This document shows, piece by piece, positions 9,291-18,466 of a DNA stretch of 64,000 bases; position 1 is the first letter of the stretch, and the number at the start of each line of letters is the position of its first letter. Source of the stretch: Anaerosalibacter sp. Marseille-P3206. GTDB taxonomy: Bacteria; Bacillota; Clostridia; Tissierellales; Sporanaerobacteraceae. The notes under the pieces were generated by a model. It did not search any database and was not told where the DNA came from. It was given only the letters and a program-made list of their open reading frames with translations. Made by a program: the position numbers and the translations under genes. Location: positions 372,001 through 436,000 of the forward strand of contig NZ_FUHM01000002.1 in the NCBI RefSeq assembly GCF_900155565.1, in the 5' to 3' direction.

Positions 9291-9732
9291 ACCCTAATAA
9301 CTTTCTTACAATATTATTTACCATGCCTCCATCAGCTTTTCCTTTGACCTTTGGCATAGCATTTTTCATAATAATACCTATATCTTTCATAGATTTAGCG
9401 CCAACTTCATCTATTGTTTCTTTAACTATTGCTTCTATCTCTTCTTCAGTTAATTGCTCAGGTAAATACTCTAATAGAATACTCATTTCTTTGTTTGTCT
9501 GTTCAACTAAATCTTCTCGTCCACCTTTTTTGAAATCTTCTATTACATCTCTTTTTTCTTTTACCTGTTTTGCAATAATATCTATTATATCTTCATCAGT
9601 TAGCTCTATTCTTTCATCAACTTCTCTTTGTTTGATACTTGCCCTAACCATTGTTATGGTATTCTTACGTAAGGTATCTTTATTTTTCATGGAAGTCTTT
9701 AAATCTTCCATAAGTTTCTCTTTAAGAGACAT
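9289..9732 (-). CDS. yqeY: GatB/YqeY domain protein
   Basis: A 147-residue YqeY family protein, homologous to the C-terminal tRNA-binding tail of the amidotransferase subunit GatB. Diagnostic stretches are RKNTITMVRASIKQREVDER, LLEYLPEQLTEEEI and KVKGKADGGMVNNIVRKLL. Its precise role is unknown, though a tRNA-linked function is usually assumed. It follows rpsU by 12 bases, and the rpsU-yqeY pair is widely conserved, so both are probably on one message ending at the hairpin at 9254-9290. Confidence 0.95.
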   Translation of the reverse strand: MSLKEKLMEDLKTSMKNKDTLRKNTITMVRASIKQREVDERIELTDEDIIDIIAKQVKEKRDVIEDFKKGGREDLVEQTNKEMSILLEYLPEQLTEEEIEAIVKETIDEVGAKSMKDIGIIMKNAMPKVKGKADGGMVNNIVRKLLG

Positions 9733-9744
9733 AATTACACCTTC

Positions 9745-9927
9745 TTAGTATCTTTTTTTGTTTTTTCTTCTTGCTGCTTCTGATTTTTTCTTGCGTTTTA
9801 CACTAGGCTTTTCATAGTGTTCTCTTTTTCTAACTTCTGACATAACACCTGAGCGAGCACATTGTCTTTTGAATCTTCTAAGTGCATTGTCTAGTGATTC
9901 GTTTTCTCCAACTTTTATCTCTGCCAT
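9745..9927 (-). CDS. rpsU: 30S ribosomal protein S21
   Basis: Sixty residues with the S21 signature: an acidic start ([20 protein letters not shown]), the [20 protein letters not shown] core and a very basic C terminus. S21 is a small-subunit protein used at initiation. It starts at ATG after a GGGAGGGAG site. It has its own upstream promoter and a short leader of about 70 bases, and is co-transcribed with yqeY. Confidence 0.97.
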   Translation of the reverse strand: MAEIKVGENESLDNALRRFKRQCARSGVMSEVRKREHYEKPSVKRKKKSEAARRKNKKRY

Positions 9928-10003
9928 TTATTTCTCCCTCCCCTCATCCACTACAAGAGTACCTACTACACTATATGCAGTAAGCGGAATCCGGCACTAG
10001 ATT

Positions 10004-10032
10004 ATTATACATTATATATGCATTTAATGCAA
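10004..10032 (-). promoter_or_regulatory. Promoter of rpsU-yqeY
   Basis: Minus-strand TTGCAT (10027-10032) and TATAAT (10004-10009) with a 17-base spacer. Transcription would begin close to 9997. The leader contains a small GC-rich inverted repeat (CGGAATCCG, near 9985) of unknown role. Confidence 0.7.
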
Positions 10033-10039
10033 CATCATT

Positions 10040-10384
10040 TTAACCTGGTGGCCACGATAAATATCTTCCACCCAATACGTGGAAATGTAAATGCTCTACA
10101 GTTTGTCCTCCATGTTCACCACAATTATTCACTATCCTATAACCATCTTTATCTAGTCCCTTTTCTTTTGCTATACTATTAATAACCATTGTGATATGGC
10201 CTATAAGAGAAGCATTATCTTCATCTATATTTTTTATAGAGGGAATATGCTCTTTAGGTATAACTAAAAAGTGTACAGGAGATTGAGGTTCAATATCATT
10301 AAAGGCAACGACTTTGTCATCTTCATATATGATATCTGATGGTATCTCTCCATGTGCAATTTTGCAAAATATACATTCGCTCAT
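10040..10384 (-). CDS. HIT family nucleotide hydrolase (HinT-like)
   Basis: A 114-residue histidine triad protein. The catalytic motif is HLHFHVLGG near the C terminus, with a CIFCKI zinc-type Cys pair at the start and FLVIPKEHIPS in the middle. HinT-like proteins hydrolyse purine phosphoramidates such as adenosine 5'-monophosphoramidate. The start is ATG 10384, six bases after GGGAGGTG; a GTG nine bases upstream falls within that ribosome site. It follows mtaB by 46 bases and is probably the last gene of prmA-rsmE-mtaB-hit. The next gene, rpsU, has its own promoter. Confidence 0.93.
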   Translation of the reverse strand: MSECIFCKIAHGEIPSDIIYEDDKVVAFNDIEPQSPVHFLVIPKEHIPSIKNIDEDNASLIGHITMVINSIAKEKGLDKDGYRIVNNCGEHGGQTVEHLHFHVLGGRYLSWPPG

Positions 10385-10430
10385 CCTGTTCACCTCCCTA
10401 TGTGTTCTAAATATATATTCTATATAAAAA

Positions 10431-11738
10431 TTAAAATTCCTCTATTTTTCCTATTAAATTTTCGCCGTCTAATTTTGTCATTTTTACAGGAAAAATATTT
10501 CCTTTTAATTTTTCATCTCCAAGGGTTTTTATCCTCACATAATTAGTAGTATATCCTTCAATATACTCTGGATTTTCCTTAGATTCTTCCTCAAAAAGAA
10601 CTTCAAGGGTTTTTCCTAATAGCTGTTGGTTAAAATCTTCCATCAATTTTTCTCCAACCTTTATAAGTTTTTCACTTCTTTCATTTTTGATACTTCCATG
10701 AACTTGGTCTTTAAACTTGCTTGCAGGAGTCCCCTTTCTAGGTGAATATTTAAAAACATGAATCCTAGAAAATCTGATTTTATTTACAAAATCCAATGTT
10801 TCGTCAAATTCACTTTCCCCTTCTCCAGGAAAGCCTACTATAATATCAGTTGTAATACCAGCATTAGGCATATACTTTCTTATTAAATCAACAATTTCAC
10901 TGTATTCTTTAGTAGTGTACTTTCTATTCATCTTTTTAAGGATGGTATCTGAACCACTTTGTAGAGATAAGTGAAAGTGGTCACAAAACTTTGGCATACT
11001 AGAAACTGTTTTCATAAAGTTTTCGTCTATAAGAGTAGGTTCCATAGAACTCAATCGTATTCTCTCTATACCCTCTACTTTATTTATACCTTCTATCACA
11101 TCTAATAAACCAATATCCTTTAAATCCTTGCCATAACTAGCTACATGAATCCCAGTTAAAATTATTTCTTTAAATCCTGCTTTGGATAATCTTTTAGCTT
11201 CATCAATAATATTTTCAAAATCTCTACTTCTAATAGGCCCCCTTGCATAAGGGATAATGCAATAAGAACAAAATTGATTACAGCCTTCTTGTATTTTCAT
11301 GTAAGCTCTAGTTCGTGACTTTATTTCCTCTATTTTTAACTCCTCAAAAACTTTTAGTTCTCTAAAATCCTTAACTATATTAATTCTTTTTTTCTGTTCT
11401 TTTGCTTCTTCACAGTATTTAACAATATCTTTTTTATCACCTGTTCCAATGATTACATCAACATCTTCCATTTTTTCTATTTCATCAGGTGCTACCTGTG
11501 AATAACATCCAACTACTGCTATAATAGAATCAATATTTAACTTTTTAGCTCTTCTTATAAACTGTCTAGATTTTCTATCACCTAAATTTGTAACAGTACA
11601 AGTGTTAATCACATAAACATCAGCAACTTCATCTTCCCCAACCACTTTATATCCACTTTTCTCAAACAATTCTTCCATAGCTTCAGTTTCATACTGATTC
11701 ACCTTGCAACCTAGGGTATAAAAAGCAACTTTTTTCAT
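10431..11738 (-). CDS. mtaB: tRNA t6A37 methylthiotransferase MtaB
   Basis: MtaB is a radical SAM enzyme that converts t6A to ms2t6A at position 37 of tRNAs reading ANN codons. The N-terminal UPF0004 domain opens with VAFYTLGCKVNQYETEAM; the radical SAM cluster motif is CNQFCSYCIIP (about residue 150); a TRAM-like RNA-binding region ends the protein (about 370-435). The three N-terminal Cys for the second cluster (GCKVN, NTCTVTN, VVGCYSQ) are present. The gene follows rsmE by 10 bases, as in the B. subtilis yqeT-yqeU-yqeV order. Confidence 0.95.
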   Translation of the reverse strand: MKKVAFYTLGCKVNQYETEAMEELFEKSGYKVVGEDEVADVYVINTCTVTNLGDRKSRQFIRRAKKLNIDSIIAVVGCYSQVAPDEIEKMEDVDVIIGTGDKKDIVKYCEEAKEQKKRINIVKDFRELKVFEELKIEEIKSRTRAYMKIQEGCNQFCSYCIIPYARGPIRSRDFENIIDEAKRLSKAGFKEIILTGIHVASYGKDLKDIGLLDVIEGINKVEGIERIRLSSMEPTLIDENFMKTVSSMPKFCDHFHLSLQSGSDTILKKMNRKYTTKEYSEIVDLIRKYMPNAGITTDIIVGFPGEGESEFDETLDFVNKIRFSRIHVFKYSPRKGTPASKFKDQVHGSIKNERSEKLIKVGEKLMEDFNQQLLGKTLEVLFEEESKENPEYIEGYTTNYVRIKTLGDEKLKGNIFPVKMTKLDGENLIGKIEEF

Positions 11739-11748
11739 GATATCACTC

Positions 11749-12489
11749 CTATAAATCGCCTAACTCATATAATAGTACTGACATAGTAACTAACCCTGCA
11801 GTCTCTGTTCTAAGTATCCTTGGCCCTAGAGATACTATTTGACTATTGATTTCTTTTAATTTATCTATCTCTTCACATTCAAATCCTCCCTCAGGACCAA
11901 TGAGAATGTGAATTTTTCTATCTGAAAATTTATTTATTATATTTTTTATGTGGATAGACTCCTCTTCTTCATAAGGAACTAATATATTTTCTTCATTATC
12001 TAATAGATGGATAACTTCTTCAAAGGAAATAATATTATGTACTATAGGAACAACATCTCTTTTGCACTGCTTAGCAGCTTCTAATGCTATTTTGTTCCAT
12101 CTATCAACCTTCTTATTCTCTTTCTTTATATCATTTATTTTTACTACAGTTCTATTGGTTACCATTGGATATATCTCACTAACCCCAATCTCTGTAGCCT
12201 TTTGAATTATTAAATCCATCTTCTGGCCTTTTGCCAATCCTTGATATAGACATAAATGTATAGGGGCTTCGTTTCTTCCTTCATAACTATCTATTATATC
12301 TAATAGTATTCTAGCCTTTTCTATAGATTGAATATTACAAACATATACAACTTTTTCACACAATACTTCAATCCTATCCCCAACTTTAAGCCTCAATACA
12401 TCCTTAATGTGTTTTACATCTTCTCCTTCGATATTGATTATATTTTCTTCTAATTGTAGTTGTTCTTTTTCTATAAAAAATCTATTCAT
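11749..12489 (-). CDS. rsmE: 16S rRNA m3U1498 methyltransferase RsmE
   Basis: A SPOUT-fold methyltransferase of 246 residues that methylates N3 of U1498 in 16S rRNA. Motifs near the C terminus are ILIGPEGGFECEEI and SLGPRILRTETAGL, which form the SAM-binding knot. KVGDRIEVLCE near residue 35 marks the N-terminal PUA-like domain. Its start overlaps the end of prmA by eight bases, so the two are probably coupled. Confidence 0.96.
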   Translation of the reverse strand: MNRFFIEKEQLQLEENIINIEGEDVKHIKDVLRLKVGDRIEVLCEKVVYVCNIQSIEKARILLDIIDSYEGRNEAPIHLCLYQGLAKGQKMDLIIQKATEIGVSEIYPMVTNRTVVKINDIKKENKKVDRWNKIALEAAKQCKRDVVPIVHNIISFEEVIHLLDNEENILVPYEEEESIHIKNIINKFSDRKIHILIGPEGGFECEEIDKLKEINSQIVSLGPRILRTETAGLVTMSVLLYELGDL

Positions 12490-13438
12490 CTCTTACATCC
12501 TTTTCTAGTTTTGAAACTATACAAACCCAATCTTTCATTATATCAACTTCTAATATTTGAAAACCTGCTTTCTCTAAGGCTTCTTTTACCATATCCATCT
12601 TTTCCACTATAATTCCAGACGCTATAAATATACTATTTCCATCTAGGTATTTTACAATGCCTTGAGTCAATTCTACTATTACTTCAGCAATTATATTTGA
12701 TACGACCAAATCAGCCTTTTCATCTACAACATCTAATAAGTTTCCTCTTCTAACATCTACAATATCACTAACTTTATTTAGCTCAATGTTCTCTTTTGAA
12801 ACTCTAACAGGAACTTCATCAATATCTACTGCAATAACCTTCTTAGCTCCTAGCTTTGCAGATACAATACTTAATATACCACTTCCACACCCTACATCAA
12901 ATACAGTATAGTCTGGCTTAATATATTTTTCTAACTGTTTAATACACATACTTGTCGTCTCATGAGTTCCTGTACCAAAAGCCATACCAGGATCTAATTC
13001 TATAATAATATCTTCTTCTTCTCTTTCATACTCTTCCCAAGAAGGGACAATTACTATTTTTTCTCCTATTTTTTTAGGTTTATAATATTTTTTCCAAGTT
13101 TCCGCCCAATCTTTTTCGTCTACTTCTGAAACAGTAACTTCTCCTAAACCTTTGTCTAAGTTATATTGAGGAATTTTTTCTATATTTTGTTTGATTAATT
13201 CTATTTTGTCTAGTAAATCTTCACTCTCTGGAAAATATGCTTTAATGATTATTCCTTCAAAATCATGTTTTAAAAGAGATGGATCAATGTAATCCCAGTT
13301 ATCTTCATTTTGAGTAAAGGCTAATATATCATTAGGGTCTTCTATAGCTAATCCACCCACCCCAGCTTCATATAATATATTAGCTACTACCTCTTCTGCT
13401 TCAGTTGTAGTCTTAATTTGCACTTCTATCCACTTCAT
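12482..13438 (-). CDS. prmA: Ribosomal protein L11 methyltransferase PrmA
   Basis: PrmA trimethylates several residues of ribosomal protein L11. The C-terminal domain carries DPGMAFGTGTHETT and the SAM-binding VFDVGCGSGILSIVSAKLGA motif; VVSNIIAEVI matches the N(I/L)xA catalytic-loop region. Length 318 is typical. The gene starts a unit prmA-rsmE-mtaB-hit, and a strong terminator separates it from dnaJ. A TATAAT box (minus strand, 13478-13483) lies about 40 bases upstream, with only a weak -35 partner. Confidence 0.95.
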   Translation of the reverse strand: MKWIEVQIKTTTEAEEVVANILYEAGVGGLAIEDPNDILAFTQNEDNWDYIDPSLLKHDFEGIIIKAYFPESEDLLDKIELIKQNIEKIPQYNLDKGLGEVTVSEVDEKDWAETWKKYYKPKKIGEKIVIVPSWEEYEREEEDIIIELDPGMAFGTGTHETTSMCIKQLEKYIKPDYTVFDVGCGSGILSIVSAKLGAKKVIAVDIDEVPVRVSKENIELNKVSDIVDVRRGNLLDVVDEKADLVVSNIIAEVIVELTQGIVKYLDGNSIFIASGIIVEKMDMVKEALEKAGFQILEVDIMKDWVCIVSKLEKDVRDE

Positions 13439-13514
13439 AAATCTTCACATCCTTTTAAAGTATGTAAATCTCACATTATTATACCCTATTAACTAATAAA
13501 AATAAAGGTTTTTG

Positions 13515-13548
13515 AAAAAACAATCACCCTTTTATAGAGTGATTGTTT
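13515..13548 (-). terminator. Intrinsic terminator after dnaJ
   Basis: Arms of ten base pairs (13518-13527 and 13539-13548, AAACAATCAC paired with its complement) and a T run on the minus strand, directly after the dnaJ stop codon. Confidence 0.9.
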
Positions 13549-14658
13549 CTAACTAAAAGCATCTTTTACTTTATCAAAAAATCCTTTTTTACCACCTACA
13601 TAAGACTCTCCCATTTCTTCAGCAAATTCTTTAAGTAGTTCTCTTTGCTTTTCAGTAAGTTTCTTAGGAACCTTTACTTCTACCTTAAAGTAAAAATCAC
13701 CTTTTCCATAGCCTCTTACATTTTCAACACCCTTGTTCTTTAATTTAAATACAGTTCCCGTTTGAGTGCCTTCAGGTATATTATAAGTTATATTTTCCTC
13801 TAAAGTAGGTACTTCTATTTCTGCTCCAAGAGTTGCTTGAGTAAAAGTAATTGGGATTTCACAGTAGATATCATTTCCTTCTCTCTTAAATATATCATGT
13901 TCTTTAACTGTAATATATATAAATAAATCTCCTGGAGGTCCTCCATTTTCGCCTGTATCCCCTTCACCTCTAATTGAGATGATAGAACCATTGTTTACTC
14001 CTGCAGGAACCTTTACTTTTATTTTGCTTGTTTTTCTTACCTTTCCATTACCACCACATGTAGTACATTTATCTTTAATTATTTCTCCTCTTCCCTCACA
14101 AGCATCACAAGTTCCTACCCTTACAAACTGGCCAAAAGGAGTGTTTTGAGCATATTGAACTTCTCCTGTTCCATTACATTTGCTACAAGTACTCTTGCTA
14201 CTCCCTGGTTTTACACCCGTTCCACTACAAGTTTGACATTCCTCTATTTTTCTCACTTGTATTTCTTTTTCAACTCCAAATACTGCTTCTTTAAATTCCA
14301 ATGTCATATTGTATCTAACATCCGAACCTTTCCTAGGACCATTTCTCCTAGAAGAAGATGTAAAACCACCGCCAAAGATATCAAATATATCATCAAAAAT
14401 ATCTCCAAACCCACTAAAATCTCCAGTTTGACCTTCTACTCCTGCATGGCCAAATCTATCGTATTTAGCTCTTTTATCTGGGTTACTTAGTACTTCATAG
14501 GCTTCATTTATTTCTTTTAATTTTTGCTCTGCTTCCTCATTGTCAGGATTTAAATCCGGATGATACTTTTTAGCTAGTTTTCTATAAGCCTTTTTTATTT
14601 CAGCTAAATCTGCATCCTTTGATACATTTAAAACTTCATAGTAATCTCTCTTTTCCAT
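13549..14658 (-). CDS. dnaJ: Chaperone DnaJ
   Basis: Hsp40 co-chaperone that stimulates DnaK ATPase and binds unfolded proteins. The J domain (residues 1-70) has the HPD motif in YHPDLNPDN. A Gly/Phe-rich linker follows (about 75-105), then the zinc domain with all four CxxCxGxG repeats (CQTCSGTG, CSKCNGTG, CDACEGRG, CTTCGGNG), and the substrate-binding C-terminal domain. Length 369 is normal. It lies downstream of dnaK across a strong hairpin at 14694-14736, so its expression may be lower than that of dnaK or partly independent. Confidence 0.98.
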   Translation of the reverse strand: MEKRDYYEVLNVSKDADLAEIKKAYRKLAKKYHPDLNPDNEEAEQKLKEINEAYEVLSNPDKRAKYDRFGHAGVEGQTGDFSGFGDIFDDIFDIFGGGFTSSSRRNGPRKGSDVRYNMTLEFKEAVFGVEKEIQVRKIEECQTCSGTGVKPGSSKSTCSKCNGTGEVQYAQNTPFGQFVRVGTCDACEGRGEIIKDKCTTCGGNGKVRKTSKIKVKVPAGVNNGSIISIRGEGDTGENGGPPGDLFIYITVKEHDIFKREGNDIYCEIPITFTQATLGAEIEVPTLEENITYNIPEGTQTGTVFKLKNKGVENVRGYGKGDFYFKVEVKVPKKLTEKQRELLKEFAEEMGESYVGGKKGFFDKVKDAFS

Positions 14659-14693
14659 ATTTCACCAACTTTCACTACATACTAAAGCTATTT

Positions 14694-14736
14694 TACCAAA
14701 AATCAAAGCTAAATGGAACCATTTAGCTTTGATTTT
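14694..14736 (-). terminator. Perfect hairpin between dnaK and dnaJ (attenuating terminator)
   Basis: A perfect 18-base-pair inverted repeat (arms 14699-14716 and 14719-14736, centre AA), followed on the minus strand by a short T run then GG. The position inside the heat-shock group suggests partial termination after dnaK. Confidence 0.75.
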
Positions 14737-14741
14737 ATAAT

Positions 14742-16574
14742 TTATTTGTCGTCATCATCTACTACTTCATAATCTGCATCTACTACATCATCATCACTGC
14801 CACCGTTTGTAGCATTTTCACTAGCTTGTTGTTGGTTTACTTGTTCATACAATTTTTGAGAAATTGCATAGAACTCATTAGTCAACTCTTCTGTTTTCTT
14901 CTTAATATCTTCTATATCATTACCTTCAATTGATTTCTTCAATGCATTTAATTTTTCTTCTACTTTTCCCTTTTCACTGTCAGAAATTTTTCCTTCTAAA
15001 TCTTTTAATGTCTTTTCAGTTTGATATACTATTGAATCAGCATTGTTTCTAACTTCAATTTCTTCTTGTTTTTTCTTGTCTTCTTCAGCAAATTTTTCAG
15101 CTTCTTTAACTTTTTTCTCGATTTCTTCATCAGAAAGATTTGTAGAAGCAGTTAAAGTAATTCTTTGTTCTTTTCCAGTTCCTAAATCTTTAGCTGAAAC
15201 ATTTACTATACCATTGGCATCTATATCAAAACTAACTTCTATTTGTGGTACTCCTCTTGGAGCTGGTGGTATTCCTGTAAGTTGGAATCTTCCTAAAGTC
15301 ACATTGTCCTTTGCCATTGGTCTTTCACCTTGAAGAACGTGTATATCAACAGCTGTTTGATTATCTGCTGCAGTTGTAAACACTTGGCTCTTCTTAGTAG
15401 GTATTGTGGTATTTCTTTCTATAAGTTTTGTTGATACTCCACCTAGTGTTTCAATACCTAAAGATAGAGGTGTAACATCTAATAACAATAGGTCTTTTAC
15501 TTCTCCACTTAATACTCCACCTTGTATAGCTGCACCTAATGCCACAACTTCATCTGGATTAACTCCTTTATGAGGTTCTTTTCCAACAAGTTTTTTTACT
15601 GCCTCTTGTACAGCTGGAATTCTTGTAGAACCACCAACTAATATAACTCTATCTATATCAGCTGAAGTTAAATTTCCATCTTGTAATGCCAATCTCACTG
15701 GCTCTAATGACTTTTCAACTAAATGTGCTGTTAATTCTTCAAATTTTGCTCTTGTAATATCCATATTTAGATGTAATGGTCCTGCTTGCGTTGCTGTAAC
15801 AAATGGTAAATTAACATTAGTTGTCATAGTACTTGATAATTCTTTTTTAGCTTTTTCTGCTGCTTCTTTAAGTCTTTGAAGAGCCATTTTATCTTGTCTT
15901 AAATCAATTCCATTTTCTTTTTTAAATTCTTCTGCCATATAGTCAATTAATTCTTGGTCAAAGTCATCTCCACCTAAGTGGTTATTTCCTCTAGTTGCTA
16001 TAACTTCAAAAACACCATCACCAAGTTCTAGTATAGAAACGTCAAAAGTTCCTCCACCTAGGTCAAATACCATTATCTTATGATGATCTTCTTCTTCTTT
16101 ATCCATACCATATGCAAGTGAAGCTGCAGTTGGTTCATTTATTATTCTCTTAACATCAAGACCTGCAATCTTTCCAGCGTCCTTAGTTGCTTGTCTTTGG
16201 CTATCTGTAAAATATGCTGGTACAGTAATAACAGCTTCTGTTACTGTTTCACCTAAGTAATTTTCTGCATCCATCTTTAATTTCTGCAATATCATAGCAG
16301 ATATGTCTTGAGGTGTATAATTTTTCCCATCAATATTTATTTTAAAATCACTACCCATTTCTCTCTTTATAGACATAACTGTTCTATCTGGGTTAGTAAT
16401 AGCTTGCCTCTTTGCAGTTTCTCCAACTAATCTTTCTCCTTCTTTTGTAAAAGCTACTATAGATGGTGTAGTCCTATTTCCTTCTGCATTAGGAATAACT
16501 ATAGGTTCTCCACCTTCCATAACAGACACACATGAGTTTGTAGTTCCTAAATCAATTCCAATTATTTTTCCCAT
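14742..16574 (-). CDS. dnaK: Chaperone DnaK (Hsp70)
   Basis: Full-length Hsp70 of 610 residues. The ATPase domain starts [20 protein letters not shown], with phosphate-loop [14 protein letters not shown] and adenosine-binding [16 protein letters not shown] motifs. The linker [19 protein letters not shown] and substrate domain follow. The C terminus ends in an acidic EVVDDDDK tail, like the usual EEVDDK ending. It acts with DnaJ and GrpE in protein folding. The gene follows grpE by 28 bases and is controlled with hrcA through the CIRCE site at 18375-18401. Confidence 0.99.
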   Translation of the reverse strand: MGKIIGIDLGTTNSCVSVMEGGEPIVIPNAEGNRTTPSIVAFTKEGERLVGETAKRQAITNPDRTVMSIKREMGSDFKINIDGKNYTPQDISAMILQKLKMDAENYLGETVTEAVITVPAYFTDSQRQATKDAGKIAGLDVKRIINEPTAASLAYGMDKEEEDHHKIMVFDLGGGTFDVSILELGDGVFEVIATRGNNHLGGDDFDQELIDYMAEEFKKENGIDLRQDKMALQRLKEAAEKAKKELSSTMTTNVNLPFVTATQAGPLHLNMDITRAKFEELTAHLVEKSLEPVRLALQDGNLTSADIDRVILVGGSTRIPAVQEAVKKLVGKEPHKGVNPDEVVALGAAIQGGVLSGEVKDLLLLDVTPLSLGIETLGGVSTKLIERNTTIPTKKSQVFTTAADNQTAVDIHVLQGERPMAKDNVTLGRFQLTGIPPAPRGVPQIEVSFDIDANGIVNVSAKDLGTGKEQRITLTASTNLSDEEIEKKVKEAEKFAEEDKKKQEEIEVRNNADSIVYQTEKTLKDLEGKISDSEKGKVEEKLNALKKSIEGNDIEDIKKKTEELTNEFYAISQKLYEQVNQQQASENATNGGSDDDVVDADYEVVDDDDK

Positions 16575-16602
16575 ATAAAATCCTCCTTACTTAATTTTTC
16601 TT

Positions 16603-17193
16603 CTATTTTGAAACCTTTACCATACTTGGTCTAATAACCTTATCTTTAAACATATATCCTTTTTGAAATACATCTAACACTATGCCTTCATCAAATTCTT
16701 CAGACTCTTCTTGTAATGCAGCATGATGATAATTAGGATCAAACTTTTCATGAATAGCATCTATTTCTTCTAATCCTATTTCCTTAAGGGCTTTATCAAA
16801 TTGATCATAAATCATTTCCATCCCCTTATAGAAGCTATCATCAGTATTTTCTACACTTTCAAGTGCTCTCTCGAAATTATCTAATACAGGGAGCAATGCA
16901 CACAACAAATCTTCTGAAGCATGGGAATACAAGTTTTCTTTCTCTTTTTCTACTCTATTTTTATAGTTTATAAAGTCTGCTTGTAATCTTAAATATTGAT
17001 TGCTTATTTCTTCCTTTTCCTTTACTAATTTTTTTAACCCATCTACTGATACTTTTTCTAATTTAATACCTGCTTCTTCAAATTCTTTTTTTTCTTCTTC
17101 TGTTACTTCTTCAATCAAATCATCTTCAATTTGATTTTCCTCCACCCTCCCATTTCTAACATCTTCATTGACTGTTACGTCTTTATTTTCCAT
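16603..17193 (-). CDS. grpE: Nucleotide exchange factor GrpE
   Basis: GrpE releases ADP from DnaK. The N-terminal 50 residues are acidic and probably disordered; a long coiled coil follows (about 55-110) with YLRLQADFINYKNRVEKEKE; the C-terminal beta domain contains KFDPNYHHAALQEE, VLDVFQKGYMFKDKVIRPSMV. All are standard GrpE features, and length (196) is normal. It is in the order hrcA-grpE-dnaK-dnaJ. Confidence 0.98.
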   Translation of the reverse strand: MENKDVTVNEDVRNGRVEENQIEDDLIEEVTEEEKKEFEEAGIKLEKVSVDGLKKLVKEKEEISNQYLRLQADFINYKNRVEKEKENLYSHASEDLLCALLPVLDNFERALESVENTDDSFYKGMEMIYDQFDKALKEIGLEEIDAIHEKFDPNYHHAALQEESEEFDEGIVLDVFQKGYMFKDKVIRPSMVKVSK

Positions 17194-17242
17194 TTAATCA
17201 CCTCTATTTGCTCTATATTAAAGGCTTATCTTAAAATAGATA

Positions 17243-17281
17243 AAACCAATATCCTACTTTAAGTAAAAGATAGGATGGTTT
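17243..17281 (-). repeat. Hairpin between hrcA and grpE
   Basis: An imperfect inverted repeat of about 12 base pairs (AAACCAATATCCTA against TAGGATGGTTT) followed on the minus strand by TTTTATC. It could be a weak terminator or an RNA processing point that sets the hrcA to grpE ratio. Confidence 0.5.
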
Positions 17282-17289
17282 ACACCCTA

Positions 17290-18327
17290 TTATTCTACAA
17301 AAAATTTGTCCATAATCTCATTTAAATTAATAGACAAAAGCCTTACAGCACTTATTACTTTGAAATAATCCATTCGGGTAGGCCCTATAACACCTATCTT
17401 CCCTATGGTGTTTCCATCTAACTTATAAGTAGCTGTTATTAGACTACATTCCTTAATCTCTTCTAATAAATTTTCTTCCCCAATAATTATTTCAAAATCA
17501 TCAAAGATATTTTTAAGTAGCATATCTACTATCAAATCTTTATCTTCAATAAAGTTTAAAAAGCTCTTTGCTTTTGAGAGATCGCTATACTCTGGAAAAT
17601 TAAATATATTTGTAACTCCATCAGCATAAACATCCACGTCTTCAATATCTTCTAGAGATTGACTTACTATAGGTATTATATTGTCTATTATATTTTTGTA
17701 CTCATATAGTTCTTGGAATACAACTCCATCAATACCATAGCTAATCTCTTCTAATGTCAACCCTTTTAATTTTTCATTCAAAAAATTAGAAATTATACTT
17801 AATTGTCCTTCAGGTATATGACTTTCTACTCTGAAAATCGTATTTTTTACCATGCCAGAATCACTTACAATAACCACCAAGATCTTGTATTCATCAATAG
17901 GTATAAGCTGTATATGCTTAAGCGTACTCTTCTTAAATTGTGGTGCTATAGCTAAAGCAGTATAGTTGGTAATTCGCGATAGTATTCTAGCTGAATTCTG
18001 TAATAGTTGCTCAATCTCTTTTGTCTCCTTTAGCATATTCTTCTTTATCTCATTTTTCTTTCTCACATCTAAATGGTATCTTGCATCACTTAGTAACATA
18101 TCTACATAAAGTCTATAAGCTTTGTCTGATGGCACTCTTCCTGCTGAAGTATGGGGCTTATTTAAATATCCCAACTCTTCTAAATCTGACATTTCATTTC
18201 GAATAGTTGCAGAGCTAACTCCTAAATCATATTTTTTAGAAATAGTTCTTGAGCCTATAGGTTCAGCACTATCAATATAACTATTAATTATGGCATGAAG
18301 TACTTTTAGTTTCCTGTCATCTAACAT
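17290..18327 (-). CDS. hrcA: Heat-inducible transcription repressor HrcA
   Basis: HrcA binds CIRCE operators and represses the class I heat-shock genes. The N-terminal winged helix is visible (RKLKVLHAIINSYIDSAEPIGS, then ISKKYDLGVSSATIRNEMSDLEELGYL); the KPHTSAGRVPSDKAYR segment follows it and the central and C-terminal GAF-like and dimerisation parts complete 345 residues. The gene heads hrcA-grpE-dnaK and has a perfect CIRCE element 47 bases upstream, so it represses itself. Confidence 0.98.
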   Translation of the reverse strand: MLDDRKLKVLHAIINSYIDSAEPIGSRTISKKYDLGVSSATIRNEMSDLEELGYLNKPHTSAGRVPSDKAYRLYVDMLLSDARYHLDVRKKNEIKKNMLKETKEIEQLLQNSARILSRITNYTALAIAPQFKKSTLKHIQLIPIDEYKILVVIVSDSGMVKNTIFRVESHIPEGQLSIISNFLNEKLKGLTLEEISYGIDGVVFQELYEYKNIIDNIIPIVSQSLEDIEDVDVYADGVTNIFNFPEYSDLSKAKSFLNFIEDKDLIVDMLLKNIFDDFEIIIGEENLLEEIKECSLITATYKLDGNTIGKIGVIGPTRMDYFKVISAVRLLSINLNEIMDKFFVE

Positions 18328-18374
18328 TATATCACCCCAAATATAAGCAATTATTATTTAATTGTGGGTTATTA

Positions 18375-18401
18375 TTAGCACTCTTTATCATTGAGTGCTA
18401 A
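18375..18401 (-). promoter_or_regulatory. CIRCE operator (HrcA binding site)
   Basis: Exact match to the consensus: TTAGCACTC, nine bases, GAGTGCTAA. It lies just downstream of the hrcA promoter, where bound HrcA would block transcription. Confidence 0.98.
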
Positions 18402-18414
18402 TGCTTACGATTAC

Positions 18415-18443
18415 AAGTTACCACTACTTTTAAATTTTGTCAA
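18415..18443 (-). promoter_or_regulatory. Promoter of hrcA-grpE-dnaK
   Basis: A perfect TTGACA (18438-18443) with a 17-base spacer to TAACTT (18415-18420, three of six consensus bases). Transcription would begin near 18407, immediately before the CIRCE element. Confidence 0.75.
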
Positions 18444-18466
18444 TAGGTTTTAACAAAATTCTTGTA

